From Sternotherus odoratus (lineage: Eukaryota > Chordata > Testudines > Kinosternidae): 64,000 bases of DNA. The notes beneath the pieces are model-generated. The model was not told the origin of the DNA. It made no database searches and saw nothing but the letters and a program-made list of their open reading frames with translations. Both the position numbers and the translations under genes were made by a program. The DNA lies in the NCBI GenBank assembly GCA_032164245.1, contig JAVMKO010000020.1, positions 7,467,206 to 7,531,205 of the forward strand, in the 5' to 3' direction. Each line of letters opens with the position of its first letter. Position 1 is the stretch's first letter. This document shows, piece by piece, positions 1-11,929 of this stretch.

Positions 1-461
1 TGAACTGCAAATGTAACTTTTCTTTTACTAGCATAAATGAAATGTATTCACTGTGCTTTGATGTTGCCTTTCAAGATGTACTGCTGTATTTTGGTATAGA
101 GCGAGTGATTTTCTTTTTGCTTGTCTTTTTCAAAACATAAGTTCCATTGAGAATACACATCTGTGATTAACCTCCCTTCTTCACACCTGTCACTCATAGA
201 TTCTGCAGTTGGCATCAGTTTTATCTTAGGTTTAAAAACCTTGACGCTAAGGAAATTGACTTATAAAAACATTCTGAGGTAGAACATGACTAGTATGTAA
301 TTTTTTTATACTCATTTATTTATGCTGTCTATGTTTAGCATTTTTGTTTTTTGGCTCATTTGATTGCTAGTATATCATGACTAAGGAAAAGCTTGTGCAA
401 CTGGATAAAATACAGAGGGGGGAATTCTCCCTTTACCCCCATCACCTTCAGCAGTAGATTA
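1..461. other. AT-rich non-coding stretch
   Basis: I see no ORF, RNA gene or recognised repeat here. The sequence is AT-rich with short T runs. Confidence 0.5.
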
Positions 462-714
462 AGAGCTGGTCCCCACTATGGGGGGGGGGGGGAATCGACT
501 GAGATATGCAACTTTAGCTATCTGCACCCAACCTATCATCCGTCCTCACGGTGGCGGCAGTCGGAGGCGCGCTCTCCCGTCGACTCCAGCTTGCGCCTCC
601 CGGCAAGCTGGAGTTCCGGAGTCGACGGGGGCACCACGAGCGATTGATTTCTCGCGTTTTCACAAGATGCGAGAAATCGATCGCCAGAAGATTGATGGGT
701 AGTGAAGACACCCT
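462..714. mobile_element. CpG-rich inverted-repeat element, family A, copy 1
   Basis: This non-autonomous element belongs to the same family as copies at 46485 and 57092. The left end reads AGAGCTGGTCCCCACTA and the right end TAGTGAAGACACCCT, an imperfect inverted repeat. The middle holds the family CpG-rich module (CTCCCGTCGACTCCAGCTTG) and a degenerate palindrome around CGAGAAATCGATCG. A run of twelve G follows the left end. There is no coding capacity, and no convincing target-site duplication was found. Superfamily is not determined. Assignment as a DNA-transposon derivative (MITE) is inferred from the inverted ends and repeated copies. Confidence 0.7.
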
Positions 715-1439
715 AAGTCTTGGAGCTCTCTGGAGCATTGCTGGAAGGTCTGAGCAGAAACACTCAGAGTATAAAGCTTTTGAAGTCACTGGAAAGACCC
801 CCCCATTGACTTGCATATAAGTTAGAACTAGGCCTTTAGCACTGTGACCAAGTCTCATTCATTCAAAAAAACCCATGTCAGCCTACCCAAAAATCATGAG
901 ATTTATAAAAATGGAGTTCTCTTAATTTATATTCAAGTTTCTGAGTATTTAGGATGCACTAGGGCCAAACATGAAGGCTAGAAACTATTTTTTAATGGAA
1001 GGTGACATTCTCACGTAACTGCAAGATTTCAGGGGATGAGACTTTAAACTCCAGATGATATGAGACCGATGGCAAAATAGTGAGATACGGCAACAATATC
1101 TTTGCCTCTGGGAAGCTCTCACCAAAGCCCATCTCGTCCATTTACCTTACCATCAATGGGCTTCTGTCCCTCCTAATGTTCAGTCATGCTTCACGTTCAA
1201 GTCTATTGTTGCTATCCATAATAAAGAGAGGTTATGTCTCTCCCTGATGGATTTATACTTGGAATATGAAATAACGGTGAAGAAGAAAGGCTTCATGGTT
1301 GATGTGTGACGGCCACCATCTTGGCCAATGCCAAAGTTTGAACTAGGGATCTCCGGAGGCTAATTAGGTACAGAGGGGGACAGAAGATGCATACCACGGC
1401 CTCTCTCCTCACCTCCACCCCCGCTGGATTACCAAGGCA
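715..1439. other. Unassigned non-coding stretch
   Basis: No supported gene or recognised repeat. Stop codons are dense in all frames. Confidence 0.4.
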
Positions 1440-1700
1440 GTAGATAGGACTCAAGAAATCGATATGCAATTCCTGGTTTTGCTGCAGGCCTCCTGTGTGA
1501 CTTGGGCAGGTCATTTTTGTTCAGTGCCTCAGTTTCCCCAGTGGTAAATGGAAACATTTTTTCACATCCTTTGCCTATTTAATTGTAAACCCTTTCTGGC
1601 AGGGTCTGTCTCTTACTATGTGTGTATGCAGCATTTAGCCCAATGGGTCCCTGATCAGGGAGAGTCCCCAAGGTGCAACTAAAATATAAATAATAGCAGC
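1440..1700 (+). mobile_element. tRNA-type SINE with MIR-like body, + strand
   Basis: The body reads as the usual order of this SINE class: a TGTGACTTGGGCAGGTCA block, then CTCAGTTTCCCCAGT with AAATGGAAA. After that comes the tail segment that begins TTGTAAACCCTTTCTGGCAGG and passes through AGCCCAATGGGTCCCTGATC to an AT-rich end. The tRNA-like head is degenerate. Confidence 0.65.
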
Positions 1701-2296
1701 AACTGCTTGGGAGCTGCTGGCTAATGTCGACTTCAAAATGGGGGTTGGCGAGGGTGTGAGAGAAAAGACTGAAGGAATAAGCATCTCCTGAAATGACAAG
1801 ACTGTTCCTCTCAATTCAGTCGCTTGTGAATTAAGAACTTCAAGACCTTTAAACAAGGGGCCAAATGTCAGGTCAATTTACTTCTGCAAGGTTTTGTTTA
1901 GAAATAAAGCTGCTAGAAAACAACTTGATCTGGTATTACCTTGAGTCAGGTGAGGCCATTCAAAGACAGGATTCATTGTTAAATCAATTGTACATAAACT
2001 TTTTAGTGTAATGAGTGAATGAAACGTCATGGCAGTACAAATCAGATTTTTATTTTCCTAAATGACAATGTTTTTTTTTTAATACGGGGGGCGGGGGAAA
2101 ATACCCCAGTTTCAATTTTCTAAAACCTCCTGGGTTTCTCTTTGAATTCCACTTTGAGATGAGATAGAGATCCAATACTTCATTAGGGTTCTCTTACACT
2201 TCCATTAAGATGGAATCAACACTGAAAGAGTTGATTGAATTGCAGCCAAACAACAAAATGGCATACTGAGGTTTTCAGAGTTGATTCTAGCACTTA

Positions 2297-2297
<1 letters not shown>

Positions 2298-2333
<36 letters not shown>

Positions 2334-2376
2334 CCTCTCCCTCTCCCTCTCCTTCTCCCTCTCCCTCTCCCTCTCC
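2298..2376. repeat. (CT)n then (CTCTCC)n microsatellite
   Basis: About 16 uninterrupted CT dinucleotides are followed by pyrimidine repeats of CTCTCC/CCTCTC type. The ORFs that cross it on both strands are low-complexity artefacts. Confidence 0.95.
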
Positions 2377-4271
2377 TTAAAACAAAAGAACATAACCCAA
2401 AGAAAATTCAGTTAGCCCACAACACTGCAGTAAGAACAACTATCTAGCTGAGTCCAGGCACAAAGCTGGCTTGCCCCACGCTGATTTTGTGCAAGTCTCA
2501 TGCCAGAAGTGAATAGAATTTTCCAGGGCTGATCTAATTCACACAACACACACAAATCAGGATGTTCAAAATAAAGGCGGAAAAGCTCCCCAATGTGCCT
2601 AGGTATTTGAGCATATCATTGAAAACTATGTGTCACTGGAATTAAAATATGTGCTGTAATACTTCGGTACCACAGGATGGAGTTACAGCTTTAACTTTGG
2701 ATTTTCTTGACTTAGTCAAACTACTAATGTTATTTTAATGCATTGTGTACTTTGACTCCTGTGTAAAATTACATTGGGTGAGATTCTTCCTTGTGCAGAG
2801 GGCCAGAACAGGATTTATATTACTTACGTCCCACTTAAACCGTATTTTGAGGATTTCAAGTGCTACATGGGCTTTGTGTGGGGGGCACAGAACAACACTG
2901 ACTTTCACCCACTGTGATTAAGGACGGAGGAACTAGAACAGGCAAAATAACAATTGTCCAATTCATGCAACTCTTATGAGGTTTAGGGTTTAGGTCAGTT
3001 GGATAAGGAGTTCCTTCTCTAGATTGCCCCTCATCAGAAGCCTCTTCAGCTTCTACACACACACACCCCATTGCATTTTCTGTGTGAATATAGTCCTTAA
3101 AAGAGCTGGCTCAACACCCCTTGAGTCTGAAGTCTTCTGTGCAGATGTACTCCACGGGCATTGACATGCAGGCTTCCCCCCATCAATGGGAATCAGCACT
3201 TTGAAATCTTTACATGGAAAAGATGCCATAGAAGTTTACAATATTATTACGTGTAATCTGAACTCAACCTTTTATGGTTTGTTCATTCAGTTGAGATACA
3301 GTAACTCTTCCTTGGGAATTTTGGAAAAGTTCATGAGTAGAGCAGATTAAAAAGTTGTTGGTGGGAGAATTGTGAGAACATTTTAAGTTGTATCCATGTT
3401 CCAGAGTTTGAAACAGACCCTTTTTAAACATTATTGGCACTTTTTGTTGACCCAAAAGCTATTTTTTCAAGAAATAAAAAAATGACACTTGTTTTTTTTA
3501 ACCGTTGTCAATTAAGAATTTTGATATGAATTTTAAATATGTTGTTAAATTTTACAGAAATCCAGAAAAAGTCCTCAGTTTTTCACAAAACTTTTCACCT
3601 TTTGGAAAAGGATAGTTTTTCCATCGAAAAAACTCTCTGTTTGAAAAATATTTTCACCGGTTCTATTCATAAGACTCTGCATGACCTTCCCTTTTAGGGT
3701 CAGAAGAAACAAATGACCATATTTAAAAATTATTATTTGGCATTCAAGCTGACATTTCCTCTTCCCTCCCTTTTTTTGTTAAAAGTTAAAAACATATTCC
3801 CATTATTTTTTGACTCCAGGATTTTTCACTGAATATCAGACGCAAAGACAATGACTGTGACCCAGTTTATAAACATATCGTAGAAACCACAATCCTTTGG
3901 GGTGTCTTCTTTATAATATAACAAAATTAAAGAATCAAAGAAGTCTTTATTATCAGTAGCTGTACTTCCTTGGGTTCTGGTCTTGTTACATCTCTTAAAG
4001 CTAAGCAGGATTGGACTGGGTCAATATCTGGATGAAAAACCTCAATGAATAGACATTAGTGAGTCACTACCTAGCACCTTTTCTCTGAGTCACTGCTCTG
4101 CAGCATAGTGGGATTGGCAGGGTATCATGTTTTGGATGATGCATAAAACAAAGGTCTTTAGGAAACTATCCATTTATTAAAGTCATGAAAAGAAATAAAT
4201 ATCGAGCACCATGCAATTACTATTTAAATACGGTGCAGTGCACCTTTTAATTTGTCTAAGTCATTCATTCC
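2377..4271. other. Unassigned AT-rich DNA with a possible decayed inverted-repeat element
   Basis: No gene is supported. Around 3530-3665 a cluster of TTTTTCAC, TTTTGGAAAA and TTTTCCATCGAAAA motifs resembles the A/T-rich dispersed repeat seen near 49430 and 60245, but its boundaries cannot be set. The remainder shows nothing recognisable. Confidence 0.35.
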
Positions 4272-4653
4272 TAGATGCTAAAGCCAGAAGGGACCATAAT
4301 GGTCATCTAATTTGACCTCCTGTAGACTTGAGCCATAGAACTTCCCCCTAAAAATTCCTAGAGCAGATCTGATCTTGATTTTTAAAATTGCCCGTAATGG
4401 AGAATCGACCACAACCCTTGGTAAAAATGTCCCAATCGTTAATTACCCTCGTGGTTAAAATTTTACAGCGTAGTTCCAGTCTTAATTTGTCTAGCTTCAA
4501 CTTCCAGCCATTGGATCTTTGTTATATCTTTCTCTGCGAGGCTGAAGAACCCATTATCAAATATTTGGTCCCCATGTAGGTACTTAGACTATAATCAAGT
4601 CGTTCCTTAACTTTCACTCTGTTAAACTGAATAGATTGAGCTCCTTGAGTCTT
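4272..4653 (-). mobile_element. CR1 LINE 3' region, minus strand
   Basis: Read on the minus strand, this matches the same sequence style as the + strand copy at 41185. It runs from AGACTCAAGGAGCTCAATCT, through a TTTAACAGAGTGAAAG segment and the motif AATTAACGATTGGGAC, to the CR1 3' signature that on the + strand reads AGAAGGGACCATAATGGTCA. It is a 5'-truncated, decayed copy without coding capacity. It was identified by mutual similarity to the other copy and recall of CR1 3' ends. Confidence 0.8.
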
Positions 4654-4974
4654 AAAACATAAAATCCATGTTCTTGTTAAATGATTCACTGTTTCTATCA
4701 ACTCTTACAGGAGAAGTCTCTCTCAAAATGTCAGGTACCAGCAATTTAACAGCAATAAGGCAAAATCTGAGGTAATTTACTTCTGCTTTTATTCCTCACA
4801 TCATATTCTATTAACCACTCTTCTTTTTAATCTACATTCTGCTTGTGTGTGAATCTAGCCCCTGATTCAGCAGTCTAACCACATTCAGCAGAATGCTGAA
4901 GTACTTTGTTGAATGGGGATCAATTTATACATGCTGAAATGTGTTGCTGACTTGGGGCTATAGCTGGTTAAAGG

Positions 4975-5057
4975 TGCCTGATTTTCAGCTGGTGTAAATC
5001 CAGATGACTTCTCAGGAGCCAGGCCCATGTAAAGCAGTTGAGATCTGGCCCTCAAGT
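4975..5057. repeat. Short palindromic dispersed repeat (GCTGGTGTAAAT type)
   Basis: The sequence TTCAGCTGGTGTAAATCCAG, followed by a partial inverse ending GAGATCTGGCCCT, matches the style of the much cleaner inverted-repeat unit at 10625-10715. It is an old fragment. Confidence 0.45.
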
Positions 5058-5559
5058 CTTCTATTTATCCACAGATCAGGCACCATGTGGACAGTGGTGC
5101 TGCAGGCTTCCACTTCACCAGTGTGCCTTAAACCCACCTGGAAGAACCATCTTGAAGGGTAGTTGAGTCTCTATCCCTATTTCTACAGAGCCAATATACT
5201 CTACGGTCTTTTCCCATACATTTGTTCATGGGCTGTACTTCTGCTGGGTTCCTTTTTCCATCCCTTCCAACCACTCTTTCGTCCTTTTGTGCCTCTGGCA
5301 GGACTGCTCACAGTGCTAAGTAGTGCCAAGGTGGATCATGTTTTTGTGGTTGTGACCATTTCCCCAAAGGTAGCTTGGCTGAGACCATTAAACTCATTTC
5401 AGGTTAGCCTCTCAACCACAACTGGATGTCATCTTCTTTTAGTTACATCCCATCTGGGTTGGATTTGAACCTACTGCAGAGGAAAGGTGCATAAATCTGT
5501 CACCAATCCACAGATCTAGCCAATCTGCACGTTTAATAAATAGTAGAGTAGACAGAAGG

Positions 5560-5990
5560 AGTGACTGAGCACTGTAGGTTCTTGGATACCTCTGAATGTA
5601 TTGGTGCCCTGAATCTTGTCGATGGCCCTGCCTAGCCGTCCAGTCTACAGAACTGGCTGCTGCGGTGATCCTAATTTTGGTTTCCTTGCTGAATACAAGG
5701 ATAACCATGCTACGCGAATTCCTAGTGTAGTTCAGGGAATAGTTTTGCTGGGAGCTGTGGGGAAGGGCAGGGTAGGAAAGTACTTCTTTCACAGAGAGTC
5801 TGTCTACACTTCTTGGGTGCATAGACTAGCTGCCTGAGTAATTACCCAGGGTTCCAGGAAGGGCTTTAAAGTAAGTCACCATTGAAGCATGTGTTGCTGT
5901 GTCTTGGCTGTTCCAAGCTAGGGTATGTCTCCGCGAGTCGCAATCACACCCCATGACTGCAGTGTTGAGACACCCGGTGGGGGGGATCAG
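5560..5990. repeat. Possible decayed inverted-repeat element
   Basis: CTGTCTACACTTCTTGGGTG near 5800 and AGGGTATGTCTCCGCGAG near 5923 look like ends of DNA-transposon relics whose termini read as variants of GTCTACACT. The 127-codon minus-strand ORF across 5439-5822 has no family features and is treated as chance. Boundaries are uncertain. Confidence 0.3.
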
Positions 5991-6374
5991 GTTGCTTGGG
6001 AGATGTTTGGTACAGCACAGCAATAAAATATCTCAGCAGATGGATAGGCTATTGCAGATTCCAAAGAATAAGAAATAATTATCAATGAAAATAAAACAGG
6101 GTTTATGAATAGCCACATTCCTGGCACATAGCTCAATCTGGCATCATTACTTGATTCTATTAATATACATTCCTGTGGCTTTTCTCTTATTTCCCCACCT
6201 TAGATTTTATTAATCTCATGTATGTCAATTTCCAGGCACAGACATTTCTGATAGGAAGGGAAAAAACATACAAACTTCTAGCAGTAATAATAATCATTAT
6301 TCCCAACAAGTTACCACATGTTTCTTTTAGTTACATTAATTATATTAAGGTGGCCCCTCCAAGCTTCAACTATT

Positions 6375-6590
6375 GAGATCTATTGTATTGGAGATCTGTG
6401 TAAACACAGAGACAGTCCCTTCCCCAAGGTGCTTACCATGTAAACAGACAAGACAGGCAAAGGGTGCAGAGGGAAACTGGGACAGAAGGATGACATGACT
6501 TCTCAAGGTCACGTGGCAGATCAAAGGATAGAACAAGCTCCTGAGTTCCAGGCCAGCACCCCATCTTTTGGATCATGATGCCTCTCAAAT
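6375..6590 (-). mobile_element. MIR-like SINE, minus strand
   Basis: In + orientation the order is AGACAGTCCCTTCCCCAAGG, then GGGAAACTGGGACAGA, then CTTCTCAAGGTCACGTGGCA. It ends in a degenerate B-box region where GATAGAACAAGCTCCTGAG stands for the usual 'gaacccaggtctcctgac'. This is the reverse of the SINE order seen at 56150. Confidence 0.65.
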
Positions 6591-7324
6591 TCTCTTCCTA
6601 GATGCCTACGACATCCAGTTCTTATCCTCTCGGTAGATCCTGAGCTTCTCCCAGAGTAAACTGATCCTGCTAGCTAGTCCCCAAGTAATGCATTCGATGA
6701 TCTGTCAGTTATAGCTTCGTGAGACTGTCCACCATCCTGATGCAAATGCTGTCAGAATGCTATTTGCAGTACAGCTGGCAGGCTGGATTTCAAAGCGGCC
6801 GCATGGAATGATCTGATTTTCACAGATTTATACTGGTGTACTCTGTGGGTCTAAATCTGATGTAAAGATAAAGCCCTGGAAGCCAGTGGAATTGCCTGGT
6901 GTAAAGTCGGTGGAAGTGAGAGCAAAAACCTTCTGTGTACTGATTTAAATTACATAATTACATTGTGGAATTTAGTGATTGCAGGTCCTACATGCCCACA
7001 GGTACCCAGAACACCTAAATAATAATGAAAACTGCATCATGTTCAGAGAAAATCAATGGCAACCGTAGGTTGCCTCAGGTATCTTAAATGGAGCATGCAG
7101 TTATTGTGTTGTGAAATCTCTTGGTATCCAAATTATAAATCTCTTTATCTATATAGACACCAAACAGACAGAATGGGGAAAACGATGTAACACTAGAATG
7201 TACATATATAATATGTAATGTGACAACACACTTCCTACTGAGGCCCATCTCCACATATAATGGATTCTATATCGCAAACTCTGAGAAACAGAATATAAAG
7301 ATTCATTAGCCTAAAATCTATTAA

Positions 7325-7400
7325 CCTCAAAGGGCCATTATGATTATCTTGTGTGACCTCTCGCAAAAGACAAGCCAAAAAAACCACATGTTAGGGAGTA
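7325..7400 (-). mobile_element. CR1 3' fragment, minus strand
   Basis: GGGCCATTATGATTATCTTG followed by TGTGACCTCTCGCAAAAGAC is a degenerate version of the CR1 3' end also seen at 4272. Only about 75 bp is recognisable. Confidence 0.45.
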
Positions 7401-7464
7401 ACTTCTGCATGGAGCCCATATCTTTGGTTTGAGTTACAGCATGTCTTTCAGAAAGAGATCTGAT

Positions 7465-7695
7465 TGGGATATGTGGATTGAGCACTAGACTGGGGACTAA
7501 GAAGATGGGGGAAGGAGAGTTATTGCCAGATCTGCCACTAGCCTGCTGGATGACCTTGGGCAAGTCACTGCACTGCTCTGTGCCTCCATTTACCCATCAG
7601 CGAAATGGGCACAATGGTACTGACATCCTTTGTAAAGCCCTTTGAGATCCATAGATTAAAAGTATTCTGTAATAGCCGGCTATTATTCCAAATGT
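7465..7695 (+). mobile_element. tRNA-type SINE, + strand
   Basis: The element shows TTGAGCACTAGACTGGGGAC from the tRNA-like head, then GATCTGCCACTAGCCTGCTG, ACCTTGGGCAAGTCACTGCA and ATTTACCCATCAGCGAAATG. Next is the body segment TTTGTAAAGCCCTTTGAGAT, and it ends near CTATTATT. The order matches the copy at 56150. It lies just downstream of a CR1 scrap. Confidence 0.8.
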
Positions 7696-10624
7696 TCCAA
7701 GAAAAAATCAACCAACTCTTATCACAGTTTATTTAAAGCACATCCATTTATTCATCAAAAAGTTATGGCTTTTAGTGATCAGCAACCAGTAGAAGCATTT
7801 TATCCTCAAAATGTCTACTAATCTTCCCAGCCACAAGATATAAAAGGCCAGTATTATACCAATTTCCATACCATTTTCAAATATCAGAACAATTCTGTAT
7901 CTCCAATCCTTTAGACACAATTGATCATTTACCCTCTGTTTCTGGATGGTAATGCTCTGTTAAAGGCATATCCATCTGAATTTATACGTCATCCACACGA
8001 CGAGCCCCTAGTTCTTTTGTGTTCCCCCTCACATAGACTTCGGGGAATGCTGGTATAGATTTTCTTAATGTGAGCCATCCTTTATTGGCAAGCAACAAAA
8101 CAACTAATGTTGCTATTTAAATAAAAGTATCATTATTGGCATCTGACTTAGCCACCACTGAAACGGATGAGTCCATTAACGCCACAGAATGACAGTGCAG
8201 GGTCTCTGGAAACTCGGTCAGAGTAGCGGCATTCATGTCGGGATAGTGGCTTCTTCATCTTCTGTCGTCTTGAGGTTGTGTAGGTTTATTATGAGGCCCA
8301 GAGTCTTCTGATGAAATCCTACTGGCTCAAGCTGAAATCATTCATCTTTAGATGCTGCACATCCCCTCCACTCCCATAGGAGTTCAATTAATGGATATGC
8401 ATTTTGATTATTTATACATTCAAGTCCTTTAATAAAGATTCAGTTGCTGTCATCATGGAATGTGAAAAAGGTTGGCTTGAAGCAGATGCTTCTAAAGATG
8501 ATTTATTACTGTGACTTTCTTCACTGAGGAGCTCTGATGCTTGGAGAGGAGTCTGCCATATGCCTGTGGATTTGGGTTTCAGGAGGGTGGGCTGGGGAGC
8601 TCTCACTTTGGAAAAGCCATTAGCTAGAGATGGAGGAAGAAAAATCACTGACACTATTGCAACGGTTACTCATGACATTTCTGAATATGGCTGGTTCTAG
8701 GGGCAGGCAAGGAGAGTGGCTGTTCCAGGTGCCGCCTTCCCTATTGATTCGCTAATTATCCATTTTTGCTTTGCTGATTGGCTGGGGTGGGGTGGGGTTG
8801 TGTTTTGTTTTTTTGCCCGGCCTGTTGTCAATGAAAATGTCTTTTGCCCTTGCTGGCAAAACAGCTAGGGCTGCTCTCGAATGGAGCTAGCTATGCCCAT
8901 TTACACCAGATGAGGATCTGGCCCTGGGTCTTCTGACTCCTAGTTCAGTGCCCTTCTGATTTTAACATACAGTCTGTGCACACGAGGCCCAGATTCAACA
9001 GCCATGTAGGGCACGGTCTCTCCAGTTTGACAGCAAATTCCGTCAATATAGTCGATGGGCTTGACCCGCAATGCGCTAGATTCATTCTGTGACAGTGTTA
9101 CCGCGTTGAAATTAATGGAGTAAAACGGGAATAACTCAGTGGTGAAAAATATTTAAGCCTCATATGCATTTGAGTTATACAGTATGAATGAAGCCTCCGT
9201 GCAAGGGCTGGAGCCACAAGCAAGCCTTGGCTAAGGCCTACTCCACGTAGGCCAGTGGAGGTTCAGGACTGCTCCCCACCCCAAACACTTTCCTGTCCAG
9301 TTTTGGAGAAACCAGAGGGAACACTGAAGCCAGCGAGAGTAGTTGCATGAATAAATGCTCTCCTCTATGAATAACAGTTCTACAGCCTGGCCCCGGATTC
9401 CAGTGGGACTAATCCCTATAAGGGATGGCTCACAAACATGAGTAAGAGTTGCAAAATCTAGCCCTTAGTAAACAATGTGAAATTACATGCAGGATTATCA
9501 AGGGGTGGTGAAGAGCAATAAATAGATGCCCTGATGTGGAAAGCACATGATTAAATTGGCTTCTGTGCTATCCTGAATGAGGGTAGGGGCAGAATATGCA
9601 ACGGAGTCTTTTCAAAGCAAAGGCTCTAGATAAGGCAGGGAGAAGGTAGAACAGCAGAGAAACTAAACGAATGTAGTAACAGCAGAAATCATTTGGGAAA
9701 CCTTATATACTGACTATACTTGTAGAATGAACATTTAAAGAAATGTACAGCTGAGGCATGACCTATACTAATGCAGAAATATGTCACCTAGGATAGAGCA
9801 GGAGAAATCACACAAGCTGGATACAAAGAAATAGGAGGATTTGGTGCTAAGACTGCACATTGGTCTTCTTTCCCCTGCCCCTTTGCCTGAGCTGCAATGT
9901 AGCACTGTTTGTATATTACTGGTTACATTTGAATAATCTGAAGAGCATGATTAAAACCCCCATCTTTTGAATCATTTAAAATCGGACTGGACAAAATGCT
10001 AACTACCCCAGCATGTGGAAAAATACTGTATTGTCAGGGGATGGCCAACAGATTCGAATGCATGTCTAATTGCTGTGGAAGTGACTGATGTGGGAGAAGA
10101 TATTGCCCTTCTGGGTCGGTTATACAATTCTTCTGGACACGTAGTAAATGAAAGCATTTCCACCATGGCTTATGAAGCATTGTGTTGTGGGACATCATCT
10201 ACTTAAAACTGCATGACAAGACTGATTTTGCACTCTTGGGGGTTACTCGTGACTCAGATATTAATCATGCCTACGCTTCTATGAATGCTCTTTAACACAT
10301 GGTCACTTACACCTTTTATTTTTTGCAATGGCTAGTGTAGTCTGATCACTATATAAATGCAGAATCCTATAAAAGTACGTGACAGAAAGATACATGCATG
10401 GGGTATACAGCAAATGTTAACAAATATTTAGTTTCTCACATTTCCTGGCACAAACTCCATATAACTATTTGTGCAGAAGCATTAAGGCGGTGGAATAGGT
10501 AACGTGATTGCTGCACTATAATAACATCTGGGTCTTGTCTTGGACAGATATTTGGTTCATGCTCGGTTGAGTCTGACTGCAGGTGCATTGGATTCTCTAA
10601 CAGAAATTCAATGAAAGTCTATTT
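7696..10624. other. Unassigned non-coding DNA with faint palindromic repeat fragments
   Basis: No gene is supported. Short segments such as TTACACCAGATGAGGATCTG near 8900 and CCAGTGGGACTAATCCCTAT near 9400 resemble old palindromic dispersed repeats. The 63-codon ORF at 10015-10206 has no recognisable feature. Confidence 0.4.
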
Positions 10625-10715
10625 TGGGTCAGCATCTCAGCTGGTGTAACTTGGCGTAACTCTACCAGAAGTCTGTGGGACTGTGTCAAATTACACCAGC
10701 TAAGGATCTGACCCA
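10625..10715. repeat. 91-bp inverted-repeat unit
   Basis: The left 25 bases (10625-10649) and the reverse complement of the right 25 (10691-10715) agree at 21 positions; both ends start TGGGTCAG and finish AGCTGGTGTAA. The central 41 bp contains a decayed GTAACT/AGTCTGTGGGA segment. It is a foldback-type dispersed repeat, and related scraps occur near 4975, 17870, 47925 and 50355. No target duplication was seen. Confidence 0.75.
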
Positions 10716-11929
10716 TCATCCTTTTTAATAGGAGAGGGAGAAGTCAAAAATGTGTCCATTTCTATTATGCATTATTTTCTGTCACAATCCAGATTAATTC
10801 TGGAGAACTATGGAAAGATGATAAGGCTGTGTGCATCATATTTATTATCCCCTAACAATTTTCGTATCATTTCAATTATGCTCCCAGGTAATGAGTTCAA
10901 TATACTTTTGTTATGTTACTGTAAAGCAGTCTATGGGATGACAAGACTATATGATATGGTGCTACAGTTACTCCATAACACTCCAGAGTAATTAGAACAT
11001 AAAATTGCACTGGAACTTTAAAATACATTTCAACTCTATTACATATATATTGCTCTTCCCTAGGCAAGGACAGTAAATTAATCTTATAGTAAAAAGTCAA
11101 TATTATCATATAAATGCTAATGACATTTAAATGCAGTATGGTGACTGTACCTGGAAACACAATTAATAAATGGATATAAAAAGAATGGAATAATTGCTAG
11201 GGTTTAGAAACCAGTTGGTTTGCTCTCAGTTTAAAAAAAAAAGCAGAGTTGATTGCAGAAATGTTGTGTCTCGTGGATACCCTTGTCTAAGTGGGAATGA
11301 GGAAATGCGGGCATAATATGGCTTCAGGTCTTTTTACTTTGTGCTGTATCTTATCCTTCTAAGATGTGTATGTTAGACTTGATTCTTTTCTTTTCCCTTT
11401 TTTAAAGAGATTCGTTAAAATGTGGGAGGTTATAAGTAAGGACTTGTCTCATAAATGGAGAGGAATGTATTCTTCTGAATGCTATAGGAAAACATGAAAA
11501 CCTTTGGGCCAGATGGTGTCATCCCTGTTTATGTTGAATAATGCCATATTCCATGGGTAACTCAACTGGAGTCAGTAGCACCACATGTCAAGTGATCGGT
11601 TACTATGCATGAATAAGGGTGGCTGAATGCTGGCTGGAAAAATGAAGTCCCGACTACAACTGTCCTCACATTCCTTTCCTCAAGGCTTACTTCATTCCCA
11701 AAAGCCTGAACAAATCAACTCAAGCTACTTAGTAATAACCACCCAAGGGTTCTCCAGTGTCAGTCACTTGGGAGAGGTAAAGGACAAACCCTTCTCATAG
11801 AGAAGACTCTTATACGCTAGCTTTCCCTTTCCATTTATAACTTTGCCCAGATCAGCTATATAGTAGAGAGGAGCCTGGAACATGCGGTAGTGCCTTTACA
11901 CTTTGTCTCGCTGGCCTTTTAGAAACAGC
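10716..11929. other. Unassigned AT-rich non-coding DNA
   Basis: Two overlapping ORFs of 79 and 87 codons on opposite strands near 10752-11160 lack any family signature. Nothing else is recognised. Confidence 0.4.

Noticed and set aside
2205..2447. Arg/Glu-rich and Ser/Leu-rich ORFs on both strands
   Set aside because: Both are translations of the (CT)n microsatellite.
5439..5822. 127-codon minus-strand ORF with an apparently mixed composition
   Set aside because: It overlaps a possible inverted-repeat relic and an opposing ORF. No motif was recognised.
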